Assembly (NCBI GenBank): GCA_951799445.1
Contig: OX637295.1
Span: 24,738,001 to 24,802,000, forward strand
Direction of reading: 5' to 3'
Origin: Pseudisothecium myosuroides
Lineage: Eukaryota > Streptophyta > Bryopsida > Hypnales > Lembophyllaceae
DNA length: 64,000 nucleotides
Shown here: in pieces, positions 1-12,155 of the stretch
Layout of the letters: each line of letters begins with the position of its first letter
How positions within the stretch are numbered: the stretch's first letter is position 1
Made by a program: the position numbers and the translations under genes
Notes under the pieces: generated by a model
What the model saw: only the letters and a program-made list of their open reading frames with translations
Database searches by the model: none
What the model was told of the DNA's origin: nothing

Positions 1-2106
1 ATTGGTAGTATGTGTTGGTGCACCATCCAACATAAATATATACCAGTTGCTTATGATAAAAATAAGGCAATAATCCTTGCTCACATACAATGTCCATGAA
101 GTCCATAGCAGTGCCTTGTCAAAAAATAAAGCAAGAGAAAATTAAATAACACTTGTTGGTTGCAATGAAAGCACCCAAAACCATGATTGACATCCTACTA
201 GACTTGGATGTTAGTGTTAGATATTGTGAATCAAATTTCTTAGAAATAGTCCAACATACTCAAGTTTGATTTGTATTCTGATTCATTTCAAATGACAATT
301 CGTTGCTCCAAATAACCAACTTTCATTGTCATACAATCCAAAATTGTTATGCTCTTACACAAAGGCTAACCTCTATTCTTTGTGTCTTCGGTTCAATAAA
401 GGCCTAGGCGTCTTCTTTGAAATTTGATAGTCAAATCCAAGCTCATACACCTCTTTCTGTATAGTATTGGTGTTCACTAAAATTGGCAAGTTATCAACAA
501 GTTTGACAAGGGGCATACAACAATTCTTAACAATCACATGCCTGAGACTATCCTCTGATCACACTCTAATAGCCTCTATGGACGTCTTGATGTTTTGCAA
601 TTTGTATGGAGTCTTGGTCTAGATATCTTTTTGAGACTAATGATATGGTCTTCTTTGATTTACCAACTACATTTGAAATTTGGCTCAAAGAGGATCTAAA
701 TGTGTTCATTCCTATGTGCTCATACCTTGTTCTTCTAACATTAAGAAGTAACTTGCCATGGTGCTAATCAAGATTACTCATAATCACACTATTATATGAC
801 GCACACAACAATTCTATGAACTAGTATGTCAACAACTACAACATAACAAAAGATCAAAATTTGTGGCAAAAACGTGTAGGTATATGTTACCATCTCAAAT
901 CAATACAACTACTCATCTTCATCACATTGCAACCAAAATTCAGTGAATTGTATACTTACAAAGCTTTCCATTTCACAATCATTGCTTCACTGCTTCATAA
1001 GCTTCACTTGCCACCAACTACTAAACAAGCTCTATTACACATACGTAACTAGCTCTGATTGTGAGCATCTGTTTGCTCGACGGTGTTTCATCCACGAGTA
1101 GGATAGTTCATCTGTGACCACATGGTATTCATCCACAAAGGTGACAATTACATGGGTTTTCATCTGCGTACAGAGCTAGTTATGTCCTACAACCCTTCTC
1201 GCTGCCTCTTGGCGGCTTGAAGGTTACCTCGTCCAATTTCTATTCTTGAAGCAAGTGATTCATCTATGCATTCCTAAATATTTGGACTTTTTAATTCCTG
1301 GACTTTTTAATTCCAAATTATCATGTATGAATCAGCTACCTAATTTGAATAACAAGGTCAATCATCTTCACACATATGTGAACGGTGCCCTTGGGGTTAC
1401 CTTGCTTTCTGGACGGTACTGGACTGGACTGCATAGTGCAATGTCCTGTTGCAATTTGCACTTAGACTAGAGTGTCTGACAATAAGGGTTAACTTCTGTG
1501 CCATTCAATGTCCTGGAAGACCAAAGTACCTCATTGGAAAAGCGTTGGTGTGAATAGCCTATCTGCTTACAGAACGAAACTGCAAGTTGTTGTGCCGAAT
1601 TGCAGGACAATCTTCTCTCACGGAGACTAGCACTGTTCATTCCGAAGTTTGTTTCGTTCGAGGAAGTCGTGACACTCACGAATGCAAAGAGAATCATCCT
1701 CACGGAGACTAGCACTGTTGATTGAAAAGTGTGCTTCGTTCGAGGAAGTTGAGTCACTCATGAAGGGATTAGTCGTGGCTTTCTCGAATCATGGAGAGCA
1801 TGAGGCCTTGGGATTACAAAATGGTAGCAGAAAATGAATCTGAAGGTGCTACTTCAGAATTCCTACATCAGTCCAAAAGTTCACTATACAAAATTTATCC
1901 CTGCCATTCGTGATAGTGAAGACAGAAGATTAACTCAAAGACAGATTGGCGAGTCCCCAAGTCGCGCTCTGCATTTGAGACTGCCGTGAGCATGGGCCAG
2001 CGGGCTGAGAAACACCAACAGGCCTAAAACGAGCAGCAGGCTGAGGAGGAACATATTCAAAGGCAGCTTGGGGTTCATCATCATTTGAATCCTCCTCCAC
2101 AAGGGC
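1..2106. repeat. Segmental duplication, copy A (partner at 13.7-16.3 kb)
   Basis: From about position 60 to 2106 the sequence matches 13735-16311 in the same order and orientation with scattered substitutions and small indels. Shared landmarks include the stretch beginning 'accatgattgacatcctact' (180 and 13826) and the block at 1490-2106 matching 15690-16311. The right part of copy A contains, on the minus strand, the 3' end of the last zinc-finger exon of the gene at 16.1 kb (minus-strand codons reading DSNDDEPQAAFEYVP-like). It stops abruptly at 2106, inside the codons after the finger's second histidine. Copy A is therefore a truncated gene remnant, not a gene. No complete coding region is visible here. 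Confidence 0.85.
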
Positions 2107-2740
2107 TTGATGAAATTGTGACGAAAATTAAAGTGTTGCCCAAATCACAAGCAAGCTACGCGTAGCCTACTACACTCACCACTGTGCTAACCTTGATTAC
2201 TGTGCTTTTTACAGCCTTCAAATTCTTTTGACTCTCCTCACCTCATTGCCTCAACATCAGTTTCTAGGGGTATCCCTCGTACATCCAATGACTGTGGCGG
2301 TCTCCCAGAGCGGTGAAGAGTTGCATTCCCGAAATCCTCGCTAAATACAATTTGCAACACACCGGGACTAACCTCGACGAGACGCTTCGTCCGGAAATCC
2401 AAAATCGCATGTTCAGAAACGACCTTATCTTGAATGAGCTTGTGGTAGACCACGCCTGGACTGAATCTTGCCTTGTGCTTGTTCAACTCGGAGCCATCTA
2501 CTGATGGCTCAAAGCCCCAGCGATGCGGAAGTAGATAATAGTGAAGGAGTAATAAGCTTTGGCTCCAAATAGGGGCCTGACATTGTGTGACATGATTGAA
2601 TCCGCAGAAAGGATCGAGCAAGCTGCTCTATAGATTCCGTTTTGGTACTGACTTTCATAAACCATGGTTAATACTTAGTACAAATTCAATAATGATGCAA
2701 TTTTTACAGCCATTCAATATTTGATTGTATAATCTTTTCA
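2107..2740. other. Unassigned segment with one minus-strand ORF
   Basis: This segment follows the breakpoint of duplication copy A. A 127-codon open frame on the minus strand (2238-2621) reads as a plausible protein, with stretches such as PHRWGFEPSVDGSELNKHKA and a charged C-terminal half, but I recognise no family. It has no obvious splice context or partner. It could be an exon of a displaced gene or chance coding in DNA of higher GC than its surroundings. Confidence 0.3.
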
Positions 2741-2744
2741 TTAA

Positions 2745-3285
2745 CCCTTAAACGTCTGGATTCATCTCCAAAATTGACGATTTGAGAAAAAACATTATAA
2801 ACTACAATTTGGAAGAATATTTTGGAATTGGTATACAAATGAAAGCTGTAGATTTTGATTTTTAATGCTATCACCAATCTTTTTCTATAAATTTTGAAAA
2901 GAAAATTTCAGAATTCCTTCTAAATTCAATTACAAGTAAAATATTATCATTTTTTGAGTGAAACTTGTTGGAATGGATTTGAAATAAGGTTCTCTTCATA
3001 TGGTGATTTTTTGAAATTTTTGTGACCTTTACATCTTTGACCTCATTTTTGCACATCTAGTTTTGAACTAAAGTCAATGCAAATTGACCACTTGACATAC
3101 TTCCACATTTGTAATTTTAGAAATGTATATATTCTAGTAACACCAAATCCAACCAATGGATAGGACAACAACTTGATAAAGTATCACCAAAAATTAGGAT
3201 GACTTTCATCCAAGCAGGAATGAGACAGAAATAAGGATCCGAATCTGTTCATCGTTCAGAAAATGGACGTCGAAGCGCTCTAGGG
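2745..3285. mobile_element. TTAA-flanked TIR element (a), 541 bp
   Basis: TTAA lies at 2741-2744 and 3286-3289. The left end reads CCCTTAAACGTCTGGA. The right end, reverse-complemented, reads CCCTAGAGCGCTTCGACGTC. There is no transposase ORF. The ends belong to the same looser subfamily as the elements at 52703 and 63351. CCC...GGG ends with a TTAA target duplication are the piggyBac signature; the family assignment is inference. Confidence 0.6.
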
Positions 3286-3414
3286 TTAAAAACTTGGTGT
3301 TGAAATTCTACTCATGCATTATACATACTTTGACAAAGAGTTTATACAAAAGCATCTTGTTCAATTATAATCTCTCATAAAAATATTTTTATTTTATACT
3401 ATAAATATATTATA

Positions 3415-4147
3415 GGGTCATTGCAAGAAAGAGTGGTACTAGGTATTTGTCACAACCAGAGTGTTTTAGCTTTCGTTTGCAATAACTTCTGCAGTATGAC
3501 TCGCATGAATTTGAAATTTTTATTGAAGATGTATGTCTTGAGTGTCATCATATCTTATATTCTTCAGAAATAAAAAAAAATCATTTTATATTTAAAAATC
3601 AATTAACTTAATATGTCATGTTTTGAGTTTTAAGGGTTTTGAGTACTATAGAGTCCCCATATTTAACGATTTAGAGCTGAAATTTCTATGGTCTATTCTC
3701 ATAGTAGGAACTCATGTTTCTACCAAGGGGCATTTAAAAATATTTTATTTTATGTTGTCTACGTCCATGCAAAGAGGGCTCCCTTGCGCGCGCAATTCTA
3801 AACATTGAAAATGGTTTCAAGACCATTTTTTTTGTTGAAATATCTTCATTATGAAGTCTTTCCAAATGGTCTATTTTTAATTTCTATAAAAATGTTTTTT
3901 CCTATTTTTTACTAATTAAAATGTCCAAGTATCTATTTTTTGGCGATTCTGCACTTTTCTAGTTCTCCCACTTAAAGAATTTTTTTGGACTTTTCCTTCA
4001 TAGGGAACCTTCTTCTTATAAGTCTATACATTAGTCATATTTTTCATATTTTAAAAAAAATGTTTTTCTAATTTTATAGTATTCCCGAAAAAAGGCTCAA
4101 AACTGCCAAAGTGGAACAAAAATAGGCGGTCTTTCTTGCAATGACCC
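3415..4147. mobile_element. TIR element, 733 bp, GGGTCATTGCAAGAAAGA ends
   Basis: A perfect 18-bp terminal inverted repeat, GGGTCATTGCAAGAAAGA, stands at 3415 and, inverted, at the right end. TATA flanks both sides, so the target duplication is TA, ATA or TATA. The interior is AT-rich with no coding potential. It is a non-autonomous DNA element and could be Tc1/mariner-like if the duplication is TA. Confidence 0.75.
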
Positions 4148-4228
4148 TATAAGATGTGCTGATTTTTCCTCTAGTATAAATAGCAATATTGAAGAAAGAG
4201 CCTTGAATTTTCTTGTCGTAGACCTTAA

Positions 4229-4799
4229 TCCCTAAAGGACCAAGTGTCTATTCAATGTGTGCAATAAATCTTGGGTAGGTTCCTACAAAGTCATTTTGAA
4301 TCAAACGTTCATGAAACTTGGATACAATGTATAAACATATAACCCTTTGGTGAAAATCTAATTTTTTTCCAATCGGGTGCCCATATCCAAAGTTATGTTG
4401 CCCTGAACTTTTTGGGCAACTCAAACTTGCGGCAGCATGTTCAAAACTCCTCCTATAACTTTGAAATTTGGGATGTATGTAGTTTACATAATACAAGATG
4501 CAAATGTAAGAAAAAATAATCATGTGTAGTATAAAAATCTCATTCTAGAAGGAATTGAAGTTCGCTAGCCCTATAAGACAAGGTCTGGAAAAAAAAATTA
4601 TAACCATAAACTTTATAATCTTTCACTCCGTGCAGTCAAATTTTCTAAAATATTTTCCACAAATTCCTCGAGAAGTCATATACAAATCTATACGGTTGAA
4701 TTTTGAAAAAAACTATTTTTTTTCAATTTTTCCTTGCTATCCTAAAAAGTGGTAGTTTTTGACAATTTCTATCCAATATGTGGCTTGGTCTTTTAGAAG
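4229..4799. mobile_element. TTAA-flanked TIR element (b), 571 bp
   Basis: TTAA lies at 4225-4228 and 4800-4803. The left end is TCCCTAAAGGACCAAG; the right end reverse-complemented is CTTCTAAAAGACCAAG. The interior is homologous, in inverse orientation, to the element at 36330-37888, including the run just inside the right end. There is no ORF of note. Confidence 0.7.
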
Positions 4800-4803
4800 T
4801 TAA

Positions 4804-6490
4804 TATCATAGAAGGTAACTGCACCTTGAATTGATCCTAACAGAATGTTGATTTCAACTCTTAGATGAAAAAAGATCAAGAAAGCATCCAAAATCTAAGA
4901 TAGAAGCACCAATAGTTGATCATTAAAACAGTTTTGGAGAAGATCGTGTGCAGTAAGAGGTGGTGGGAATTTTTTCCATGTAGAAAGATAGAAACTATGA
5001 AGATTCTTCACAGTAAATTTTTCAAAATTATATTCTAAAAATTGAAATAATTGTAAATTTTGGGAGCCAAAAAGTACTCTTCACCAATAGCCAATGTCTA
5101 TAATCTTCCAATTCCGATCATTCAAGAATTACTATCCTGCCCAATACTTTGAGACATGTGCCATAACCTTGTTGGTCCCAACCTTGAAAAGAACCAAAAA
5201 AAAACATTCTGAGCTTCTGAGTGATAATAAAATGGAATTTTGGATTCACCAAAGATTATAGGTATAGCCTCCTATAGACTTCACTCTTGAAAATTTGTAA
5301 CTAATTCATTGTACTTCCATAATTGATTTAGTCAGTTGCATTTTAAGGAGTATTTTATACACATCTACTAATGTGCAAATATTCTTCATCAACTTTGTCT
5401 TGTATACCAATGATGCCATACAACTATGATCATAGATGTAGTTACCTTAGGGAAAGAAATTGTTTTCGCTAATGGTATTAGTTCTTGAATTTACAGCTAC
5501 TAGTACACTAATTTGTTTTCTTAGTGAGGAGAAAAATTTGTATTACTTGAAAAACCTATGCCCCCACAAAATTTTATTTTAATGAAGATTAGTTCAATTA
5601 AGGAACATTTCAACCTACACTAAGGTAGAACAACCCATTGGGGTAAAAAGATCCCACAATGGACACTTAGGAAATGACTCCATTAGTATGTGGCTTTTTC
5701 CCCAACAAATGAGATTTGGGCCACAGTCAATGTCTTGCATGACAATAATGGAATGATTAGTGACATCATAAGAAACTTCTAACTTTTCAATGCAATTTCA
5801 TTGTAGGAAGTGACTTTTTCAAGCCCTCCACGTTAGAAATTATTGTGATTGCTTTAGGTGAGCAAGATGAGCATTATGGACACAAATTTTGTTGGTTTTG
5901 GGGTAGTTTAGATGGAAACTTTTTTAGGCCATGATGGGCTGAATACTTCAAAAAATTTGTAGCAAATTCATACTTTGTTGAAATTCAATTACTCTTACTA
6001 TTTCTCACACTTGCCTTTATGTGGGGGGAAAATTTTAAAAAATTCAACAATGGCATGAGAGCAAACTCCTAATTCTGACCACCATGTGCTGTTTTACCTT
6101 ACTTGAAAACAGAGTGACTTTGGTAAATTACTGTCACACTCACTACTAAGACAAATCAGTGTAGTTGCTGAGACCATTCCTAAATTTACAACAATTAAGA
6201 ACACACACTTAGGGAACTTACTGTACGGCATCGATACAAATTCTCCAAAGTTGCAGTGAGATTCAAACTGCCAATTGTGTGCATTCTACTGCTAAAATGG
6301 TCAGTAATTCATTTATAATTAAATTAATTACAGAAGCAGTCCATGGTATAAGGCATTCATCCCACTTCAATCTGTCCCCAAGTCCTTTATGAACCTGACT
6401 GGGAACGCTGAAGGATCAGCGTTCAGGAAAAAGGGAACACGTTCTTCACATAGAAGGCAAACTGGAAGGCTTTGATCAAATTCCAAAACG
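4804..6490. other. AT-rich spacer, no gene seen
   Basis: Low-complexity AT-rich DNA with no ORF, RNA gene or clear inverted repeat that I could support. Confidence 0.5.
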
Positions 6491-6848
6491 CCACAAAACT
6501 AGGGCTGTTCGAACACAGGCTCGGAAATCCGAACCTACGAATTGAGACTGAGAAGGTCGGAAACGGTAGGTTCGTGGAGCCATTGGTTTAGACTCGGTCC
6601 GAGTCTACACAGGGGAGTCGTTTTCTTGTGGCCGTTCTCTGTTCTGGAGCTCACAGCACCCATTGACGGTATCGGTGTTTGTTTTCTTGTGGTGTTATCT
6701 CCTCGATTGCCGTGTAATCCAGATAAATGTTTTCTATCTTTTGAGATATTATACTGAAGACTGAAGTTCACATACAATGTTTAAGATTGAAGTTTACTTA
6801 CAATGTCAAATCCATCAACTGCAAAGCTAGCAATGCATCACAAATATA
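6491..6848. other. GC-richer unassigned segment
   Basis: 6500-6720 has balanced base composition and short overlapping open frames on both strands (71 and 80 codons), but no family resemblance. It lies just 3' of the broken gene below and could be its trailer or an unrelated insertion. Confidence 0.25.
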
Positions 6849-8167
6849 TCACTGCAATATTTTCCAATATTGGTGACAGAACATGTTGAGATCTTGAGCA
6901 CTAAACTCCAAGTTGTCATTTTGGCCCACCCCTACAGGCAAAATATCATAAACTTTCCTAAAAGGTATGGCAAGAGAAGCACTTGTATAAGTAACATCCT
7001 TCTTCAGAGTCAACCTATACACAATCCCTAGATGGTAAGGTGGTGTAGAAGGGTGTGATGCTCGAGTCCTTGGAACATCCTTCCAATGTTCAATCTTGAC
7101 TTCCTTGGAAGACACGAGGATTTTGATGATGAGAATAATACAAGTTGCACCACTACTTTTGGTCAACCAAAAAAATGCATCACTCCGCAGTTGTCCTAGT
7201 GACTCGGACACTCCCACCTCAACAACCAGAGTTGGCCAATCAGAAACTGAAGTCCGAATTCGTGGGCGAAAAGAAGTGCCAGCTTCTTTATGTCTCCTCC
7301 CCACGATTCCACATCTTCTTCCTCTACACAACGCAAGAGAAAAGGGATCAATTCCAGCAGTGATAAGCTTAGTCGTTAGCACCGTGGGCAAGGTTATCAT
7401 ACTGGACGGATTGTCCGCCTGCCCGTCCGTCTGGTTCGCCTGTCCAATGTAGTCAACGGGCAGTTGACTTTTTGTATCAATAAAAATAGTCGACGTGGAC
7501 TTACCTTGCGGACACCTGGCTAAGTTTGGGCGTGGACCCAAGCCGGTCGGGCCTTGGACTCAAGCAAGTCAGACGCGGATGCAGGGTTTAAGTCCGCGTC
7601 CAAACAAAAATGAGTTAGTCAACAAGGAATACCACGTTTACAGAGACCCGGCCACATCACATATTGAAGGAAAAATTTCGGGCAGATTTTCACTGCACTA
7701 CCCGTCCAACACGTCCGGACCATCCAGTTGTCCCATTTGGGCAGCCCGTCCGGTGACCTTGACCCGTCCGATGTGACAACCATGACGTCTGTAGCAATCA
7801 AGTCTCCCGTAGTCTCATGAAGCATACCAACCACAACTTTGATGAGGAGGAGGTGCAATTCTTCATCATACAGAACCCGCATGTTTGGTAAATCCATCTT
7901 ATTCTCACAATGCTGGTCAATTGCCAAAACATTTTTCTTGTCAACATTGTCAAATGCCACATAGTGTGTCAAGACTCTCCCCAAGTCATAGTCATAGCCC
8001 TCCATACATATCTTCTTAAAATTCTTCAGGGGAGTGAAGTGATGGACAAAAGCGTTACAAATCCCATAGCCACTCAAAGTTCCTCTCTGTTGGAGAGATC
8101 AAAAGATGTTCTTTGGCAATCACTTTCCGATGATACTCTGAAAGGAAACGCAACTTCAGGTCCATGA
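6849..8167 (-). pseudogene. Broken PD-(D/E)XK-like (Uma2/restriction-endonuclease-like) gene
   Basis: Read on the minus strand, coding segments appear in order. They begin at the ATG at 8167 (MDLKLRFLSEYHRKVIAKEH) and stop in frame after about 35 codons. Coding continues in another frame through a segment containing DLGRVLTHYVAFDN and KVVVGMLHETTGDLIATD. A roughly 400-bp foreign stretch follows (about 7385-7785), then FRPRIRTSVSDWPTLVVEVG and SESLGQLRSDAFFWLTKSSG. The PTLVVEVG-x-SES-x-x-x-L pattern resembles fungal and some early-plant proteins with a PD-(D/E)XK-like fold. In the preceding K-E-x-D-x-S-F-R-P type motif I see KEAGTSFRPR, so the expected acidic residue is glycine. The frame shift, internal stop and insertion make it a pseudogene. 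The family call is by motif memory only. Confidence 0.4.
7385..7785. mobile_element. Probable insertion inside the broken gene, rich in CGGACGGG/CCGTCCG
   Basis: This GC-rich stretch separates the two halves of the PD-(D/E)XK-like gene. The words CGGACGGG, CCGTCCG and close variants recur several times on both strands near its two ends, unlike the flanking coding DNA. The exact ends and target duplication could not be fixed. It may be a small DNA transposon with subterminal repeats. Confidence 0.4.
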
Positions 8168-9040
8168 CCTCCACTATGAAACAACGCCATTGCTGAATCT
8201 CCTACACTACTAAAGAGAGCTATAGTTGAAATTTAAAAATCACATCAGCAAAGGCAATCCTTACTTTCAAACACAAGCATCAATAAACAACAATAAATGG
8301 GAATTTTTTTGGAACCTCACTACAACTTGGAGCTTGGAAATTGCTCCTAGGGGCATACACTAGATGCAAAAGGATATAACAAAAGAAATTAAGGTGACTT
8401 TTAAAACTGAGATCTATATAAAATCCTAAAACTTATCACAAAATCAAGTGTGCAGGCACTTGACCATTGTATCTACGCAGCAGAATTTCTACATCATAGT
8501 TGTTGCCTTCCAAAGGAAGGCAGTACACAAACAATCAAAAGAGCACTTATTAAATTGCTCACGTCTACCCAAAAGAGCCCGTAGCTGCTGGTGCTCCAAT
8601 TTGCTCCCGATCCTGTGCTACACGTCAGGCGACCAGAAAAAAAAAGCCATAATCATCAAATAGATGACATAGTAAACCTGCCATAGCAGAGTAACCTAAT
8701 ACACAACCCCTGCAACTCCCAGTTTTGTCCCATGTGCAAGTTGCAACAGGAAAGGCCTCCTACTTTTCTCCTCCAAGGGTAAAGTCTCCAGGTTCCGATT
8801 CAAAGTGAACTGTAGCTTGTTCATATCCTCAACAGTATCTGATGAGCCGGAAGTTTCAAATTCTGTTAAAGCAGAAAAAAACCCTCATATAGTGCCATCC
8901 CTCCTAGATGATTCATAAACTTGACAGCATAGTCAATGCCTTCGAGGCTTTCATAGTGTTCCACTTCATTCTTGCTGATCACATTTGAGCCACAAGACAC
9001 ACTTTGGACTCACATGATCACTAACAGCTGCTTAAACTTC
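8168..9040. other. Spacer, no gene seen
   Basis: AT-rich with isolated short frames. There is no family resemblance, no inverted ends and no RNA signature. A promoter for the broken gene would lie in the first few hundred bases, but no element can be named. Confidence 0.3.
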
Positions 9041-10240
9041 GTGCCGAAAACTTGCGCTCTTCAAACCCTTCATGTACACAAGTTTCTAAACCACAACATC
9101 TCCACACAGAACCCTAGAAAATGTCAAAAGACTGACCCTTGTTTCCTTTACCTAACCCTAACTTCACTATTCTGTCAAAAGCTCCAAATTGATTCCGATC
9201 TAATTGCGTTACTGCGAAATTATGAAATCCTCTTGCTCGAAATCCTCCAACACCTCAATTCCTTTAAGAAATTCAAACATCCTACAATGAAACTCGCCCC
9301 AAATTTCAAACCCTAGAAAATATCAAAAGACTGACCCTTGTTTAAAAAAGCAGCTCATCAATTCTACACTTGGCTGGCCTTATTCACCTAACCCTAACTT
9401 CACCTCTGCAACACACTATTCTATCAAAAACTCCAAATCGATCCTGACCTAATGGCGTTACTACGAAATATGAAATCTTCTTGCTCGAAATCCTCCAACC
9501 CCTCAATTCCTTTAAGAAACTAAAACATCCTACAATGAAACTTACCCCAAAATTTCAAACCCTAGAAAATGTCAATAGACTAACCCCTGTTCAAAACAGC
9601 AGGTTCATCAGCCCTACACTTGGTTGACCCTATTTGACTAACCCTAACTTCACCTCTGCAACACGCTATTCTGTCAAAAGCTCCAAATCAATTCCGACCT
9701 AATCGCATTACAACGAAATTACAAAATCCTCCTGCTTGAAATCCTCCAACATCTCAAATCCTTTAAGAAATTCAAACATCCTACAATGAAACTTTTAACC
9801 CGAGACTTCAAACTCCAAAAAATGTCAAAAGACTGAATTCCTATTTCTAACAGTACCTCATCAATCCTACACTTGGCTGGTTTTCTCTCTTCTTCTCTTC
9901 CAGGACTCACAGTTTGTTTAAGTTCTCGAGTTTCCCGTTTGAGGTTTTCTGCCTTTTAGTTTCCCGTTTGAAGTTTTCTGTTTCCCGTTTCTCGTTTTCC
10001 GTTTGAGGTTTTTTGCCTTTTAGTTTGTCAAGGAAAATCCTTGTTCACCTAACCCTAACTTCAACTCTGCAACACGCTATTCTGTCAAAAGCTCCAAATC
10101 TTGTAAAAAAACCAAACCAAACTCCAAATCGATTCCGACCTAACGGCATTATTGCGAAATTATGCAATCCTCTTGCTCAAAATCCCCAACACCTCAATTC
10201 CTTTACGAAATTTAAACATCTACATCAAAATTTTTAACCA
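9041..10240. repeat. Diverged tandem array, about 240-bp unit, four copies
   Basis: The phrase CTAACCCTAACTTCA recurs at about 9152, 9390, 9638 and 10049. Each is followed by a matching run through 'ctgtcaaaagctccaaat', 'ctcgaaatcctccaac' and 'ctttaagaaattcaaacatc'. The first two intervals are about 238 and 248 bp. The last is lengthened to about 411 bp by an insert at roughly 9870-10040 that carries its own short tandem repeats of TTTCCCGTTT(G) type. There is no coding function. Confidence 0.75.
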
Positions 10241-11070
10241 TGATCAATCAAAACAACATGGGATTCACAAATCCAAGAGCTCATGAAGTAGACAATCAGC
10301 AAACTCGGAGCTCCTAACCAAAAGAACCAGATCCAACACAAAAAGCGAAAGAACGTCAAGATTGAAGACTCTTCGAATTCTCGGTAGCGATTGGTTCAAC
10401 ACAAGCTAACTACCAACAAACCCATGCTTCTCCTTCCTAGACTTCACTACCGGAATCTCTTGCATCGTGCATAGGAAACACAATTCAAATCATTCATGAA
10501 GCACTGCAAGAAAAAACATTTGGGAGCTTCCACTCAAACTTTTAAACCCTACTAATTCAACCATTGCGAAAAAACAACCTCACGTACCCCGGTTCGAATC
10601 TACAATCTGAGAAAATGAAGCAAAACACTACAAATCACAACGCGCTTACGAGATACAATGAAACAGCCATAAGTATGCGGGAATATCTCAAATCCTAAAC
10701 CCTACTAATTAGAAAACAACCTTAGAACTTCCAATTCAACTCCGCAAGCCAAAAAAACGAAGCATAATACTAGAAAGAACAAGTATCTCACAATATGCAG
10801 TGTAAAAACCTATGAATCAACGCAAGAAACCATTTGGCAGCTCCCACTCAAAATCCTTAAACCCTAGACCCTACCAATTCCACCACCACCCGCCAAAACC
10901 CTCAGAAACCCTAATTCGACTCCACAGCGAACAATCAAAGCCAAACACAATCACTAAAGTGCACGATGCTGCGTTTGCACACTGTGAGTTCATTTCTGCT
11001 TTTGTTTCAGAGAATTGGAATTTTTGCAGGAGTTAGCTTCTAAGGGTTTTATGAAGCTCTCTGTGATGTG
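10241..11070. other. Region upstream of the COQ5 fragment
   Basis: AT-rich. Several 'aaaccctactaattc' and 'aaaccctag' phrases repeat at 10540-10930. At 10965 a short ATG frame (MLRLHTVSSFLL...) precedes the COQ5-like exon and might be a decayed presequence, but the reading is not secure. Confidence 0.3.
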
Positions 11071-11374
11071 ATGTGGAGAAAGGGTTCAGGGAAGTACCGG
11101 AACAAAAGAATTCAAAGTTGGTTGGGGAGGTGTTTTCAAACGTGGCTTCCAATTATGATGTCATGAATGATCTTATGAGTGGGGCTTGCACCACCTCTGA
11201 AAAGATAGGTGCATCGGTTTGTCTTGCTCCACTTTGCAAAAGCTGTCTTTGTTCAATCTTATTGGTAGGTGAAAGGGAATTCTAGATTCTCTTAGAATGC
11301 ATATTTTGGATTCCGTATGAATAAACCATGAATTTCGAAGTGCTAAAATTTTTCTACGTGTACTTAAAATCAAC

Positions 11375-12155
11375 TGTTACGGACCTCTCACAATCCGCAA
11401 CTTCAAATACCAATGGAAGGCAATAAAAATACAAATAGATTTATTAACAACAATAAGAGCTCAAACCACCCGACCATAGAGAGAGATCAATCTCCAAAAA
11501 GAAGAGAGCCTCCTCACCCCCAAGCCTTATCTTATATATCAATCAAAGACTATTAGTCCTTCAAATAGACTAGGTTTTATTTTCTATCTTTAGCTTTCTA
11601 TCCTTGGTTCTATCTAGAACCATTAGCTAAAGTAAAAGTCTTAGTCATACTTAGAAGTATTCTAAGTATCCATTCCTATCTCATCTAATCTTGATCTTCT
11701 ACTTGAAGTTGTCTAACTCCAAGTTCCAGTACGCTTGTCATCTAATTGGAGTTGCCTAACTCCAATGCACAAATCTATCATCGGGAGATATCTATTTCCA
11801 ATCAATTTCTACTCATCCACTAATTTACATTACATCATGAATTAGTTATCCATCAATGCATTGATCCATCCCTGGTCATCATGACCAGTCATCATTTATC
11901 CATCTCTAGTCATCCTAACCAGTCATCATTTATCCATCCCTAGTCATCATGACCAGTCATCATTTATCCATCCCTGGTCATCCTAACCAGTCATCATTTA
12001 TCTATCCCTGGTCATCTTGACCAGTCATCATTCATCTATCCCTGGTCATCTTGACCAGTCATCATTCATCCATCCCTAATCATGACACAATCATCATCAA
12101 TTCTTTCATCTATTAATGCATTCATCCATCAAAGATTGTGACAAGGGTCATGACA
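11375..12155 (-). mobile_element. Solo LTR of a retrotransposon, inside the COQ5 intron
   Basis: Read on the minus strand the segment begins TGTCATGACCC and ends GTCCGTAACA, the TG...CA form of LTRs. It contains a TATA-like TATATAAGATAAGG (11527-11540) followed by a leader-like stretch, and a polyadenylation signal AATAAA (11440-11445) near the end. There is no internal retrotransposon coding DNA on either side. The flanking five bases (TCAAC and TAGAC) are not a clean duplication, so the exact ends may be off or the site decayed. A 34-bp tandem array lies inside it. Confidence 0.6.
11866..12085. repeat. 34-bp tandem repeat, about six units, palindromic core
   Basis: Units start at 11866, 11900, 11934 and so on at an exact 34-bp spacing. 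The unit contains GGTCATCATGACC, a perfect palindrome (GGTCA-tca-TGACC) in some copies and degraded in others. It sits in what would be the U3 part of the solo LTR (minus strand), the usual place for enhancer repeats. Confidence 0.85.

Noticed and set aside
9150..10065. Telomere-like CCTAACCCTAAC words
   Set aside because: They occur once per roughly 240-bp tandem unit and are not reiterated as CCCTAAA, so they are part of that repeat and not telomeric.
11173..11373. Minus-strand ORF of 66 codons
   Set aside because: Shadow of the COQ5 exon and intron; no family resemblance.
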